Assembly (NCBI GenBank): GCA_003164305.1
Contig: PLSZ01000587.1
Span: forward strand, 368 to 10,660
Reading direction: 5' to 3'
Source: Acetobacteraceae bacterium
Lineage (GTDB): Bacteria; Pseudomonadota; Alphaproteobacteria; Acetobacterales; Acetobacteraceae
DNA length: 10,293 nucleotides
Below the pieces are notes generated by a model. That model had not been told where the DNA came from and made no database searches. It saw only the letters and a list, made by a program, of their open reading frames with translations. Shown one piece after another: positions 1-6,274 of the stretch; the first letter of the stretch is position 1; every line of letters begins with the position of its first letter. A program made the position numbers and the translations under genes.

Positions 1-1
1 C

Positions 2-157
2 CCGGCCACCGAGTCGGAGGTGTTCGATGGGTTGCGCCGCCTCGCCGCCGGCCGGACGGTGATCATGGCCAGCCATTCAGTGGCCGCGCGGACATTCTCC
101 GGGCGGCGGCTGGACATTCGCGACGGGCGGATCGAGTCGGCCAGAGGGGCCGCGTGA
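2..157 (+). CDS. cydD: CydD C-terminal end (partial), cytochrome bd assembly ABC transporter subunit
   Basis: Only the last 51 codons and the stop are in the window; the gene begins upstream. The visible residues match the end of an ABC ATPase domain: a region that follows Walker B, then TVIMASHS, whose His is the switch (H-loop) residue, then a short tail ending RDGRIESARGAA. CydD pairs with CydC as a heterodimeric inner-membrane exporter, described as moving glutathione and cysteine (or affecting haem) so that cytochrome bd can be assembled. The assignment rests mainly on position: the next gene, whose start overlaps this stop, is clearly cydC, and cydD normally precedes it. From sequence alone this piece could belong to another ABC ATPase. 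Confidence 0.75.
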   Translation, partial: PATESEVFDGLRRLAAGRTVIMASHSVAARTFSGRRLDIRDGRIESARGAA

Positions 158-1818
158 TGGGGCGCGGCATGAACTCCAAGGATATGACCGCCGACCTGCA
201 GCGCATCGTCCGCCTGTGGCATGGCCGTGCGGCGTGGCTCGCCGCGGGCGTGTTCGTGTCGTTGCTGGCGCTGGCCAGCGGCGTCGCGCTGATGGCGGTC
301 GCGGGGGCCACGTTGGCCAGTCTCGCGCTGTTCGCCCCGTTGATCCTGCGCGGATTGGGCGCGGTCCGGGTCATCCTCCGCTATACCGAGCGGATGCTGA
401 CGCATTCGGCGATGTTCCGCGCGCTGGCCGATATGCGGGTCTGGCTGTTTCGCAAACTGGCGGCGAATTCAGCGGGCGGCCTTGGATTTCGCCAGGCGGG
501 CGACGTCTTGTCTCGCATCGTCAACGACGTGGAGGCGCTGGACGGCGTCTATCTGAGAGTCCTGGTGCCGCTGGCCGGAGCGCTGTTCCTGCTGCCCGTT
601 GCGGTCATCGTCATCGCGCGGAGCGGCCATGGCGGCAGCGGGGTGCTGTTGGCGCTGGCGGTCGGACTGTCGTTTGTTCTGGCGGCCTTCGTCCTGCCGT
701 GGCTCGCCGCGCGATCCGCCGCTGACGCGGGGACATCGCTCGCCGCCGCGATGGGGCAGTTGCGGATCGCCGTCCTGGACACCATGACCGGCTGGCGCGA
801 AGTGCGCGCGTTCGGGGCCGAGGGCCGCATGCTCGCCGCCATCCAGGCCCGTGAGGCGTCGTTGTTGAGCGCGCAACACACGCTCGCCAGCCGTACCGCG
901 CTGGCCGGAGCGGGTGCGCTGTTGTGCGCTCAGGCGGCGCTGTTCGCGGTGCTGTGCGCCGCCGGGACCGAGCCCGAGGCCGCCATCATCGCCGCGTTTC
1001 TGGTGCTCGCCACGTTCGAGGCGATCGGCGGCCTTCCCAAAGCGGGCGCCTATCTGGGCCATGCCGCGGCCGCGGCGCACCGGGTGCTGGAGGCCGCGGA
1101 CGCGCCGGTGCCGGTGCCTGACCCCGCGGTCCCGGCCGAGCCGCCGTCCGGCTCAAGGTTGAGCTTCGACTCGGTGCATTTCCAATGGCGGCCCGATTTG
1201 CCGAAGGTATTCGACGGCCTGACCATGGACATCGCGCCGGGCACACGAGTCGCGGTGTTGGGTCCCTCGGGCGCAGGCAAGTCGACGCTGGCGGCGTTGC
1301 TGCTGAAGGTGGCGGCGCCGCAATCGGGCCGGGTGTTGCTGGGACGTACCGATATCGCCGCTCTGACCGGGGCGGCCATGCGATCCCGGGTGGGTTGGCT
1401 CAGTCAGACGACGCATTTGTTCGATGATACAATCCGGGCGAATCTGTACCTCGCCCGGCCGGACGCGGACGACGCGGCGCTGTGGGCCGCGCTCGACGCC
1501 GCGCGCATCGGCGATGTGGTGCGCGCGTTGCCCGACGGACTCGACACCTGGGTCGGGGAGGGTGGGGCGCGGTTCTCCGGCGGCCAGGGCCGGCGTCTGG
1601 CGCTGGCGCGCGCGCTGCTGTCTCCCGCGCCGATCCTGATCCTGGACGAGCCGTGCGCGGGTTTGGACGCCGAAACCGAGCGGGCGTTTCTGGCGACGCT
1701 GAACGAGGTCGCGGAAGGGCGCACCGTCATTCTGATCGCGCACCGGTTGATCGGGGTCGAGAAACTCGACCGGATTTATCGCCTGTCCGCCGGCAAGGCG
1801 GTCGCCGCCGCGGGGTGA
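157..1818 (+). CDS. cydC: CydC, cytochrome bd assembly ABC transporter subunit (thiol reductant exporter)
   Basis: This is a 553-residue half-transporter with an N-terminal membrane domain and a C-terminal ATPase domain, normal for the family. The membrane half holds the CydC-type stretch RYTERMLTHSAMFR, followed by ADMRVWLFRKLA and a DVLSRIVNDVEALD loop. The ATPase half shows Walker A GPSGAGKST (about 369-377), Q-loop WLSQ (Gln 417), signature FSGGQ (473-477, Phe in place of the usual Leu), Walker B LILDEP (Asp 497, Glu 498) and the switch His 529. I chose ATG 157 because AGAGGGG lies seven bases before it. The start overlaps the cydD stop (TGATG), so translational coupling is likely. GTG 154 and ATGs at 169 and 184 are also possible. 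With CydD it should form the inner-membrane exporter needed for mature cytochrome bd oxidase; the oxidase genes themselves are not in the window. Confidence 0.93.
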   Translation: MGRGMNSKDMTADLQRIVRLWHGRAAWLAAGVFVSLLALASGVALMAVAGATLASLALFAPLILRGLGAVRVILRYTERMLTHSAMFRALADMRVWLFRKLAANSAGGLGFRQAGDVLSRIVNDVEALDGVYLRVLVPLAGALFLLPVAVIVIARSGHGGSGVLLALAVGLSFVLAAFVLPWLAARSAADAGTSLAAAMGQLRIAVLDTMTGWREVRAFGAEGRMLAAIQAREASLLSAQHTLASRTALAGAGALLCAQAALFAVLCAAGTEPEAAIIAAFLVLATFEAIGGLPKAGAYLGHAAAAAHRVLEAADAPVPVPDPAVPAEPPSGSRLSFDSVHFQWRPDLPKVFDGLTMDIAPGTRVAVLGPSGAGKSTLAALLLKVAAPQSGRVLLGRTDIAALTGAAMRSRVGWLSQTTHLFDDTIRANLYLARPDADDAALWAALDAARIGDVVRALPDGLDTWVGEGGARFSGGQGRRLALARALLSPAPILILDEPCAGLDAETERAFLATLNEVAEGRTVILIAHRLIGVEKLDRIYRLSAGKAVAAAG

Positions 1819-2703
1819 TCATGCCCCTCTCGGACCCTGATCGTGCGCGACCGGCTGGTCCGGCACCGGATGATCGCCGGAGGATCCGTCCGTCAACGCA
1901 ATGGCGAACGGCAGCAGTGCCTCACGCAACCGCACCATCTCCCCGATCGCCACGATGGACGGGGAGCCAAATCCCTGTGCCGCCGCCGCCTCCGCGATCC
2001 GCGCCACGTCGGAAACCAGCACGCGCTGCTCCGGCGTGGTCGCGTTGTGCACGACCGCGACGGGCAGGTCCGGCGCCACGCCGCTGGCCATCAGCGCCTG
2101 GGTGATCTCGGCCAACCGCCCGATGCCCATGTAGAGGATGATCGGCAGGCGGGTTCGCGCCAGCGTGCCCCATTCCAGCCCGTGCTCGTGGCCCGCCGCG
2201 TACTGGCCGGTGACCAGGATCACCCCGTGGTTGGTGTCACGCGTGGTCGCCGGGATGTTGGCATAGGTCAGACCGGCCAGCCCCGCCGTCAGGCCCGGAA
2301 TGACCCGAAACGAAATACCGGCGAGGGCGAGCCCCAGGGTTTCCTCGCCGCCGCGACCGAACACAAAGGGATCGCCGCCTTTCAGCCGCAACACGCGATG
2401 GCCTTGGCGGGCCAGTTCGATCAGCCGCTCGGTGATGTCGCGTTGCTCGGGCGAAGGCCGCCCGCCTCGCTTGCCCGCGAATTCCAGCGTCACTCCTGGG
2501 CGGGCCAGCCGCAGCACCGCCGCGTGTACCAGCGCGTCGTACAGAATGACGTCCGCCTGACCCAGGGCGTTGACCGCGTGCAGGGTCAACAGCCCGGGAT
2601 CGCCAGGTCCGGCACCGGCGAGCCAGACCTCGCCGGGCGGAAACCGCGGCAGGCCGAACCCATCCAATGCGGCGGGATCCACGGGAAACGTCGTCACGGC
2701 CAT
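1819..2703 (-). CDS. cobA: Uroporphyrinogen-III C-methyltransferase (SUMT)
   Basis: The 294-residue product is a stand-alone SUMT, which uses S-adenosylmethionine to methylate uroporphyrinogen III at C-2 and C-7 to give precorrin-2, the branch point for cobalamin and sirohaem. Visible motifs in order: GAGPGDP (30-36), YDALV (55-59), the SAM-binding LKGGDPFVFGRGGEE (107-121), VIPG (134-137), YMG (191-193), TTPEQRV (222-228) and PSIVAIGE near the end. There is no CysG-type N-terminal dehydrogenase domain, so it makes only precorrin-2. The last 20 residues are polar and not conserved in what I know of the family. ATG 2703 is preceded on its strand by GGGAGAG. It lies 72 bases after the adenosyltransferase gene on the same strand, so the two probably share a transcript. 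Its stop directly abuts the cydC stop. Confidence 0.95.
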   Translation of the reverse strand: MAVTTFPVDPAALDGFGLPRFPPGEVWLAGAGPGDPGLLTLHAVNALGQADVILYDALVHAAVLRLARPGVTLEFAGKRGGRPSPEQRDITERLIELARQGHRVLRLKGGDPFVFGRGGEETLGLALAGISFRVIPGLTAGLAGLTYANIPATTRDTNHGVILVTGQYAAGHEHGLEWGTLARTRLPIILYMGIGRLAEITQALMASGVAPDLPVAVVHNATTPEQRVLVSDVARIAEAAAAQGFGSPSIVAIGEMVRLREALLPFAIALTDGSSGDHPVPDQPVAHDQGPRGA

Positions 2704-2775
2704 CTCTCTCCCGGCAAAGTCTGTCGCGTTCGATACGACATACTAACATAGGGCATGGCAAACGCGCGCGATCGT

Positions 2776-3327
2776 CTAACGGTTGGCCCCGGGCACCCAA
2801 AGCACATCGTCCGCGCCATCGCGGTTCAGCACCCGCCCGAGCACGAACAAATGATCAGACAGCCTGTTCAGATAGCGGATCAGCACCGGGTTCACCTGTT
2901 CCAGCCGCGCGACCGCCCGCTCGGCGCGGCGCGCCACCGTACGGGCCATGTGCGCGTGGGTGGAGCCTTCGGATCCGCCGGGCAGGACGAAGCTGGTCAG
3001 CGGCGGCAGGGTTTCATTCATCGTGGCGACCTCATTCTCCAGCCGCAGCACCGGCGCGTCGGTCAGCCGCAGCCGATCGCCCGCCAACCCGGGGACGCAT
3101 AAATCGGCGCCGAGATCGAACAGATCGTTCTGTATACGCGACAACATCGCGGTGGCCTCGGCATCGTCGCGTGTGGCCAGACGCAGTACGCCGATCGCGG
3201 CATTGGCCTCATCGACGGCGCCGATCGCCTCGACGCGGGGATCGTCCTTCCGCACGCGGGTGCCATCGCCCAGGGAGGTTTCTCCGGTATCGCCGCCGCG
3301 GGTCGTGACTCGGTTGATGCGCACCAT
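2776..3327 (-). CDS. pduO: PduO-type cob(I)yrinic acid a,c-diamide / cob(I)alamin adenosyltransferase
   Basis: The 183-residue cytosolic enzyme transfers the 5'-deoxyadenosyl group of ATP to cob(I)alamin (or its precursor), making the coenzyme form of B12. The family is recognised from the N-terminal ATP-binding TRGGDTGETSLGDG (9-22) followed by RVRKDDPRVEAIGAVDE (24-40), the central GGSEGSTHAHMARTVARRAER (117-137) with its conserved Arg pair and Glu, and LNRLSDHLFVLGR (153-165). Length is normal for the family. The frame stays open to 3702, but I start at ATG 3327: family members begin just before the TRGGD motif, the extra residues look non-coding, and AAAGG stands about seven bases upstream of this ATG. 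It is the first gene of a two-gene minus-strand unit with the SUMT gene. No cobalamin riboswitch core is visible in the roughly 290 bases upstream. The symbol reflects family type, not a propanediol operon; none is here. Confidence 0.95.
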   Translation of the reverse strand: MVRINRVTTRGGDTGETSLGDGTRVRKDDPRVEAIGAVDEANAAIGVLRLATRDDAEATAMLSRIQNDLFDLGADLCVPGLAGDRLRLTDAPVLRLENEVATMNETLPPLTSFVLPGGSEGSTHAHMARTVARRAERAVARLEQVNPVLIRYLNRLSDHLFVLGRVLNRDGADDVLWVPGANR

Positions 3328-3615
3328 GCGCCGCCCTTTCAGTTTCTGATCGATCCCGTCATCGTCGGTTCGCCGCGAGTCCCGCCCGGCGCGCCTGAGC
3401 GCGTGGTGCCGCGGGCCGCTCGCTACCCGGAACCCTGCCGGAACGCAGGCACCGCGTCCATCGCGCCGGCCGCGGCCCGGCTGTTGCCAAACGGCGGCTC
3501 GATCGTTCGTGAGACCACGTGCCGGGCCTGGCCGCGAGTGTCGTCGTGGGGGCTTCGTCGCCGGCACGGCCATTGGGACATTCGTGCGCTTCGGCGCTGG
3601 CGGGCAAGTAAGAAA
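3328..3615. other. Leader region of the adenosyltransferase gene, no gene seen
   Basis: These 288 bases lie upstream of the minus-strand adenosyltransferase gene and end at the first hairpin repeat. Open frames exist on both strands, but their translations are Arg/Pro/Ala-rich with no domain I recognise, typical of chance frames in GC-rich DNA. I looked on the minus strand for the GCCACTG and GGTG-type core elements of a cobalamin riboswitch and did not find them. The promoter for the corrinoid pair should lie here or inside the hairpin repeat, but I cannot name -35 and -10 boxes with confidence. Confidence 0.5.
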
Positions 3616-3782
3616 GTAAGGGTTTACCACGGAGAACACTGAGAACCACGGAGGGTCACGGAGAAGAGAGATATTTCGCGCTTCGCGCGGGTGCTGGATC
3701 ACACGCCCGCGCGAAGCGCTATTTTTCCTTACTTCTCAGTAAAGCTCCGTGGTTCTCAGTGGTCTCCGTGGTAGAATCTTAC
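3616..3782. repeat. Long imperfect inverted repeat made of CACGGAGAA-like units
   Basis: About 167 bases fold back on themselves. The outer arms are 3625-3653 and 3745-3773, 29 bases each, matching at 28 of 29 positions when one is reverse-complemented. A short GTAAG/CTTAC pair at 3616-3620 and 3778-3782 marks the ends. Each arm is built of roughly 10-base units (CACGGAGAA, CACTGAGAAC, CACGGAGGGT, CACGGAGAAG in the left arm). The inner stem is a perfect 14-base pairing, GCGCTTCGCGCGGG at 3678-3691 with 3706-3719, with a 14-base loop. It holds no coding sequence. I recall similar CACGGAG-type intergenic repeats from other environmental genomes but cannot name a family. It may be a transcribed structured element or a non-autonomous repeat. 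Confidence 0.85.
3678..3730 (+). terminator. Possible intrinsic terminator inside the hairpin repeat
   Basis: The perfect 14-base GC-rich inner stem of the repeat is followed on the plus strand by TATTTTTCCTT, which has the form of a Rho-independent terminator. No plus-strand gene ends just upstream, so it would act only on a transcript of the repeat itself or on read-through. On the minus strand the stem is not followed by a T run. Confidence 0.35.
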
Positions 3783-3880
3783 GCTTTCCGGCCGTGCCGT
3801 CCGCCCCATCGACCGCCGTTCGCGTCCGGTCTCGGGTCCACAGCGCGCCACAATTCACCTTGACGCAACCTCGATGAAGT

Positions 3881-3912
3881 GAAAAAAGGCCTATATTGAA
3901 CTTGATATAGGC
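3881..3912. promoter_or_regulatory. AT-rich palindrome just upstream of the broken gene
   Basis: GCCTATAT (3889-3896) and ATATAGGC (3905-3912) form a perfect 8-base inverted repeat with an 8-base spacer, nine bases before ATG 3922. The AT-rich sequence stands out in this DNA. Read on the minus strand the stem is followed by C and six T, so it resembles an intrinsic terminator, though no minus-strand gene ends there. Read on the plus strand it could be an operator, or TATATT (3892-3897) could be a -10 box. TTGACG at 3860 lies too far away (26 bases) to be its -35. I cannot choose between these roles. Confidence 0.45.
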
Positions 3913-3921
3913 TCTTATTCC

Positions 3922-4714
3922 ATGCAAACGTGCCATCCGCTGCCGAAGACCGTGATCGACGAGTTCCCCCAGGTCGCGGCGCGCTCGATCTACGACCGGC
4001 CGGCCGACGATCCGGCGCAGCGGGAGTCGCGGACGCGGCAAATGGTCTACGTGAGCCGCGCGATGGGCTGGAATACATGCTCTCGGTCATGATGGTTGGG
4101 CACTTCAATCTGCTGCTGGATTCGATGTTGGATGTGTTTCAGGGGCAGATGGGCTCCTGAAGACGACGATCGTGGCGTTGGACCGCTCGATGCTGGCGTT
4201 CATCAAGGAGTTGCGGATTTGCGCGGGGCGGCCGTTCGCGAAGGGCACTCAGGTGATGCGAGCGGACGACGCGGTGGCGGAGCGAGAGGCAGCGGTTGAG
4301 GCCGGCGCCGCGTCGGAAATCGTGCCGGAGACCCCGGTGGAGATCGCGGCGGTCGAGGCGGCGGTGATCGAGGATCCGGTTGCATCGGCCGCGGCGGCGT
4401 CCGCCCTGGCGAAGCCAGCGCGGGGTGTCACGGAACCCGTTGTGTCCATGGCGGCTTCCGTCGCGCAGGCTCGGGTGGAGGGGGAGAGCGTGGTTATGGC
4501 GAAGAATGGGGCGGGCGCGGGTAAGGCGCGGACGCCGGAACCGGAGGCGCCGTTTATGGAACTCGAACCGCTGGACGCAGCGGGGGAAGAACATATGGCG
4601 GCGTTTCAGGACGCGTTCCGCGGATTGGCTGAGACTCTGGAGGAAGCGCGGGCGTTGGATCAGGCGCGGACGGCCGGATCCGAGCCCGTGGCGGTCACGG
4701 CGAGCGGCGACTGA
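3922..4714 (+). pseudogene. Probable frameshifted gene of unknown function, coding signal in three successive frames
   Basis: Protein-like sequence with G/C-ending codons passes through three frames. From ATG 3922 the first frame reads MQTCHPLPKTVIDEFP to about RTRQMVY and stops at 4092. The second frame takes over near 4045-4060 with EPRDGLEYMLSVMMVGHF, NLLLDSMLDVFQGQM and stops at 4160. The third continues with LKTTIVALDRSMLAFIKELR and runs open to the stop at 4712-4714. Each switch equals one lost base (or two gained). Rejoined, the product would be about 263 residues: a polar start, an amphipathic helical middle (roughly 40-110), then a long Ala/Glu/Val-rich low-complexity tail. I recognise no named family and no catalytic motif. 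No strong ribosome binding site precedes ATG 3922 (only ATAGG). Decay, two sequencing errors or, less likely, programmed frameshifting could explain it. If only the third frame is translated, a GTG at 4172 would give a 180-residue protein. Confidence 0.6.
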
Positions 4715-4852
4715 CGGTGTACTGGGCTGGAAAATCGCCGTGATGTCGCGGGGAGTGTGTCACGACATCGACGGAAAGGGTTGGACGGGATACCGCGGCT
4801 CGCGCGCTTCGTTGGCCATTCACTCCGTATCGGGTGACGGTAAAGCATGGCT
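4715..4852. other. Non-coding stretch after the broken gene, with a small inverted repeat
   Basis: No gene is seen here. GATGTCG (4742-4748) and CGACATC (4763-4769) form a perfect 7-base inverted repeat with a 14-base loop, 28 bases past the stop of the broken gene. No T run follows, so it is at best a weak or Rho-dependent terminator element, or a protein-binding site. Confidence 0.4.
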
Positions 4853-4984
4853 TTAACACGGATTACACGGATTAAGGGCACGGATTACACGGAACGTGAC
4901 GAATGCCGACGGGAACAATCAGGTGAAACGGCCTCGAACGCCTTCCCTGAAATCCGTGCCCTTAATCCCGATAATCCGTGTTAA
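4853..4984. repeat. Second long inverted repeat, CACGGATTA-type
   Basis: Arms 4853-4894 and 4943-4984 (42 bases each) match at about 37 of 42 positions when one is reverse-complemented; the loop is 48 bases. Both ends carry TTAACACGG read inward. The left arm contains four CACGGA units, two of them CACGGATTA followed at once by another CACGGA, and a central GGATTAAGGGCACGGATT stretch is identical in both arms. The sequence differs from the first hairpin (GATTA rather than GAGAA after CACG), but the CACGGA core and design are the same. No reading frame of note lies inside; the amidohydrolase frame is open across part of it, but its real start is at 5187. Confidence 0.85.
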
Positions 4985-5186
4985 CTTCTTACTGATTCGC
5001 GCCGCCGCCGCCGCGAAAGGGACAGCCGCCGTTCGGCTCGCGCCGGCTCAATCGGATCGCGGCGGCATTTCCGGGCCTCTGCCTGTTGCTCAACCCACCC
5101 GGCCTGCCCCACCCATGGCGACGCGGACCATAAACCGGTGTAGCCTCGGTCAACGACCGTCAAACCAAAAAGGGGAGCGACCAATC
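4985..5186. other. Upstream region of the amidohydrolase gene
   Basis: About 200 bases between the second hairpin repeat and the amidohydrolase start. A small perfect hairpin, CGGTC-AAC-GACCG, sits at 5147-5159, and the ribosome binding site AGGGGAG is at 5171-5177. The promoter must lie here or in the hairpin repeat. I could not assign -35 and -10 boxes. The amidohydrolase reading frame is open through this region, but the residues it would add are low-complexity and not family-like. Confidence 0.4.
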
Positions 5187-6263
5187 ATGCCCATCAGCGG
5201 AGACCTGCTGTCCAGCACTCTGGCCGGCATCGCGTTCATCGGCTGCGCGATGACCAGCGTCACGCCAGCACCAGGCGCTCCGGCGCAACCCCGCCGCCGG
5301 GAGGTCGCGGTCAACGGCAGGCGCGTCAAAACCGTCGATGTGCACGCCCACTGCATCGTCCCCGCCGCCGCCGCGATCATCAACCACCCTCTCGAAGCAC
5401 CCGGCCTGCTGATGGACAACACCAGCACCCGGCTCGCCGCGATGGACGCCCAGGGGATCGACGTCGAGGCGTTAAGTATCAATCCGTACTGGTATCGCGC
5501 CGGCCGCGACGAGGCCGCGCAACTCATCAAGCTGCAGAATGAGACGCTGGTGGAATTTTGCGCGGCGCAACCGGAACGCTTCGTCGCATTCGCCACGGCG
5601 GCGTTGCAACATCCGGAACTCGCGGCCGAGCAGGTGGAATACGCGGTCAAAACCCTCGGCTTCCGCGGTGTCGGCGTGGGCGGCAGCGTCGCCGGCGAGG
5701 ACCTCTCCAACCCCCGCTTCCACCCCTTCTGGGCAAAATGCGAGGAACTGGGCGTGCTCGTCTTCATGCACCCGCTCGGCACCAGGGAGTTGGAGCCCAG
5801 TGGCCGGCTGGGGGGCAGCGGGCTGCTGACCAACACGATCGGCAATCCGTTGGAAACCACGATCGCCCTGTCGCATTTGATCTTCGAGGGCACGCTGGAC
5901 CGCTTCCCCGGCCTGAAGATCTGCGCGGCGCACGGCGGAGGCTTCCTGCCGTCCTACGCCAACCGCTCCGACGCCGTGATCCGCTGCTTCCCCGACCGCG
6001 TCGGGCCCTTGCCGAAGAAGAACCCGACCGCGTACCTGCGCGACGGCCAGTTGTTCTTCGACACCATCGTTTTCACGCCCGAGGCCTTGCGTCATCTGAT
6101 CGCGGAGACCGGCGTCGGCCAGATCATGATCGGCACCGACTACCCGTTCCCCTGGACCAGCACCGAGGTCGATCTTGTCCTCAACACCCCCGGCCTGTCC
6201 GACGCCGACCGCGTCGCCATTCTTGGCGGCACGGCGGCGCGGTTGCTGGGGATCAAAGACTGA
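5187..6263 (+). CDS. Amidohydrolase family protein, ACMSD-like metal-dependent hydrolase/decarboxylase
   Basis: The 358-residue TIM-barrel enzyme belongs to the amidohydrolase-2 group (Pfam PF04909), which includes aminocarboxymuconate-semialdehyde decarboxylase and related decarboxylases. Expected metal ligands are visible: DVHAH (His 53, His 55) on the first strand, His 195 in FMHP, and Asp 318 in GTDYP. His 249 in CAAHGGG matches the catalytic His of ACMSD. The conserved NPLETTIA (220-227) and GTLDRFPGLK (235-244) stretches fit the same group. The substrate cannot be read from sequence; an aromatic or carboxylated-ring degradation product is likely. The first 45 residues are extra compared with the barrel start. 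They contain a hydrophobic stretch ending FIGC (17-20), but no basic N-region, so a secretion signal is doubtful. I chose ATG 5187 for the AGGGGAG nine bases upstream. It stands alone on its strand and ends 11 bases from the convergent creD stop. Confidence 0.9.
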   Translation: MPISGDLLSSTLAGIAFIGCAMTSVTPAPGAPAQPRRREVAVNGRRVKTVDVHAHCIVPAAAAIINHPLEAPGLLMDNTSTRLAAMDAQGIDVEALSINPYWYRAGRDEAAQLIKLQNETLVEFCAAQPERFVAFATAALQHPELAAEQVEYAVKTLGFRGVGVGGSVAGEDLSNPRFHPFWAKCEELGVLVFMHPLGTRELEPSGRLGGSGLLTNTIGNPLETTIALSHLIFEGTLDRFPGLKICAAHGGGFLPSYANRSDAVIRCFPDRVGPLPKKNPTAYLRDGQLFFDTIVFTPEALRHLIAETGVGQIMIGTDYPFPWTSTEVDLVLNTPGLSDADRVAILGGTAARLLGIKD

Positions 6264-6274
6264 CCTGCCCGCGG

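Noticed and set aside
3625..3665. Short CACGGAGAA-type units in series, considered as a CRISPR array
   Set aside because: Units are about 10 bases with no spacers between them, and they form one arm of a hairpin. No cas gene is present.
3328..3702. Upstream extension of the adenosyltransferase to 3702
   Set aside because: The added 125 residues are low-quality, include part of the hairpin repeat, and the family motif begins right after ATG 3327, which has its own ribosome binding site.
3860..3897. TTGACG (3860) with TATATT (3892) as a promoter for the broken gene
   Set aside because: The spacing of 26 bases is too long for a sigma-70 type promoter, and no better pair was found.
4896..5186. 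Amidohydrolase start at 4896 giving a 455-residue protein
   Set aside because: The extra 97 residues would begin within the second hairpin repeat and are not family-like. ATG 5187 has AGGGGAG nine bases upstream.
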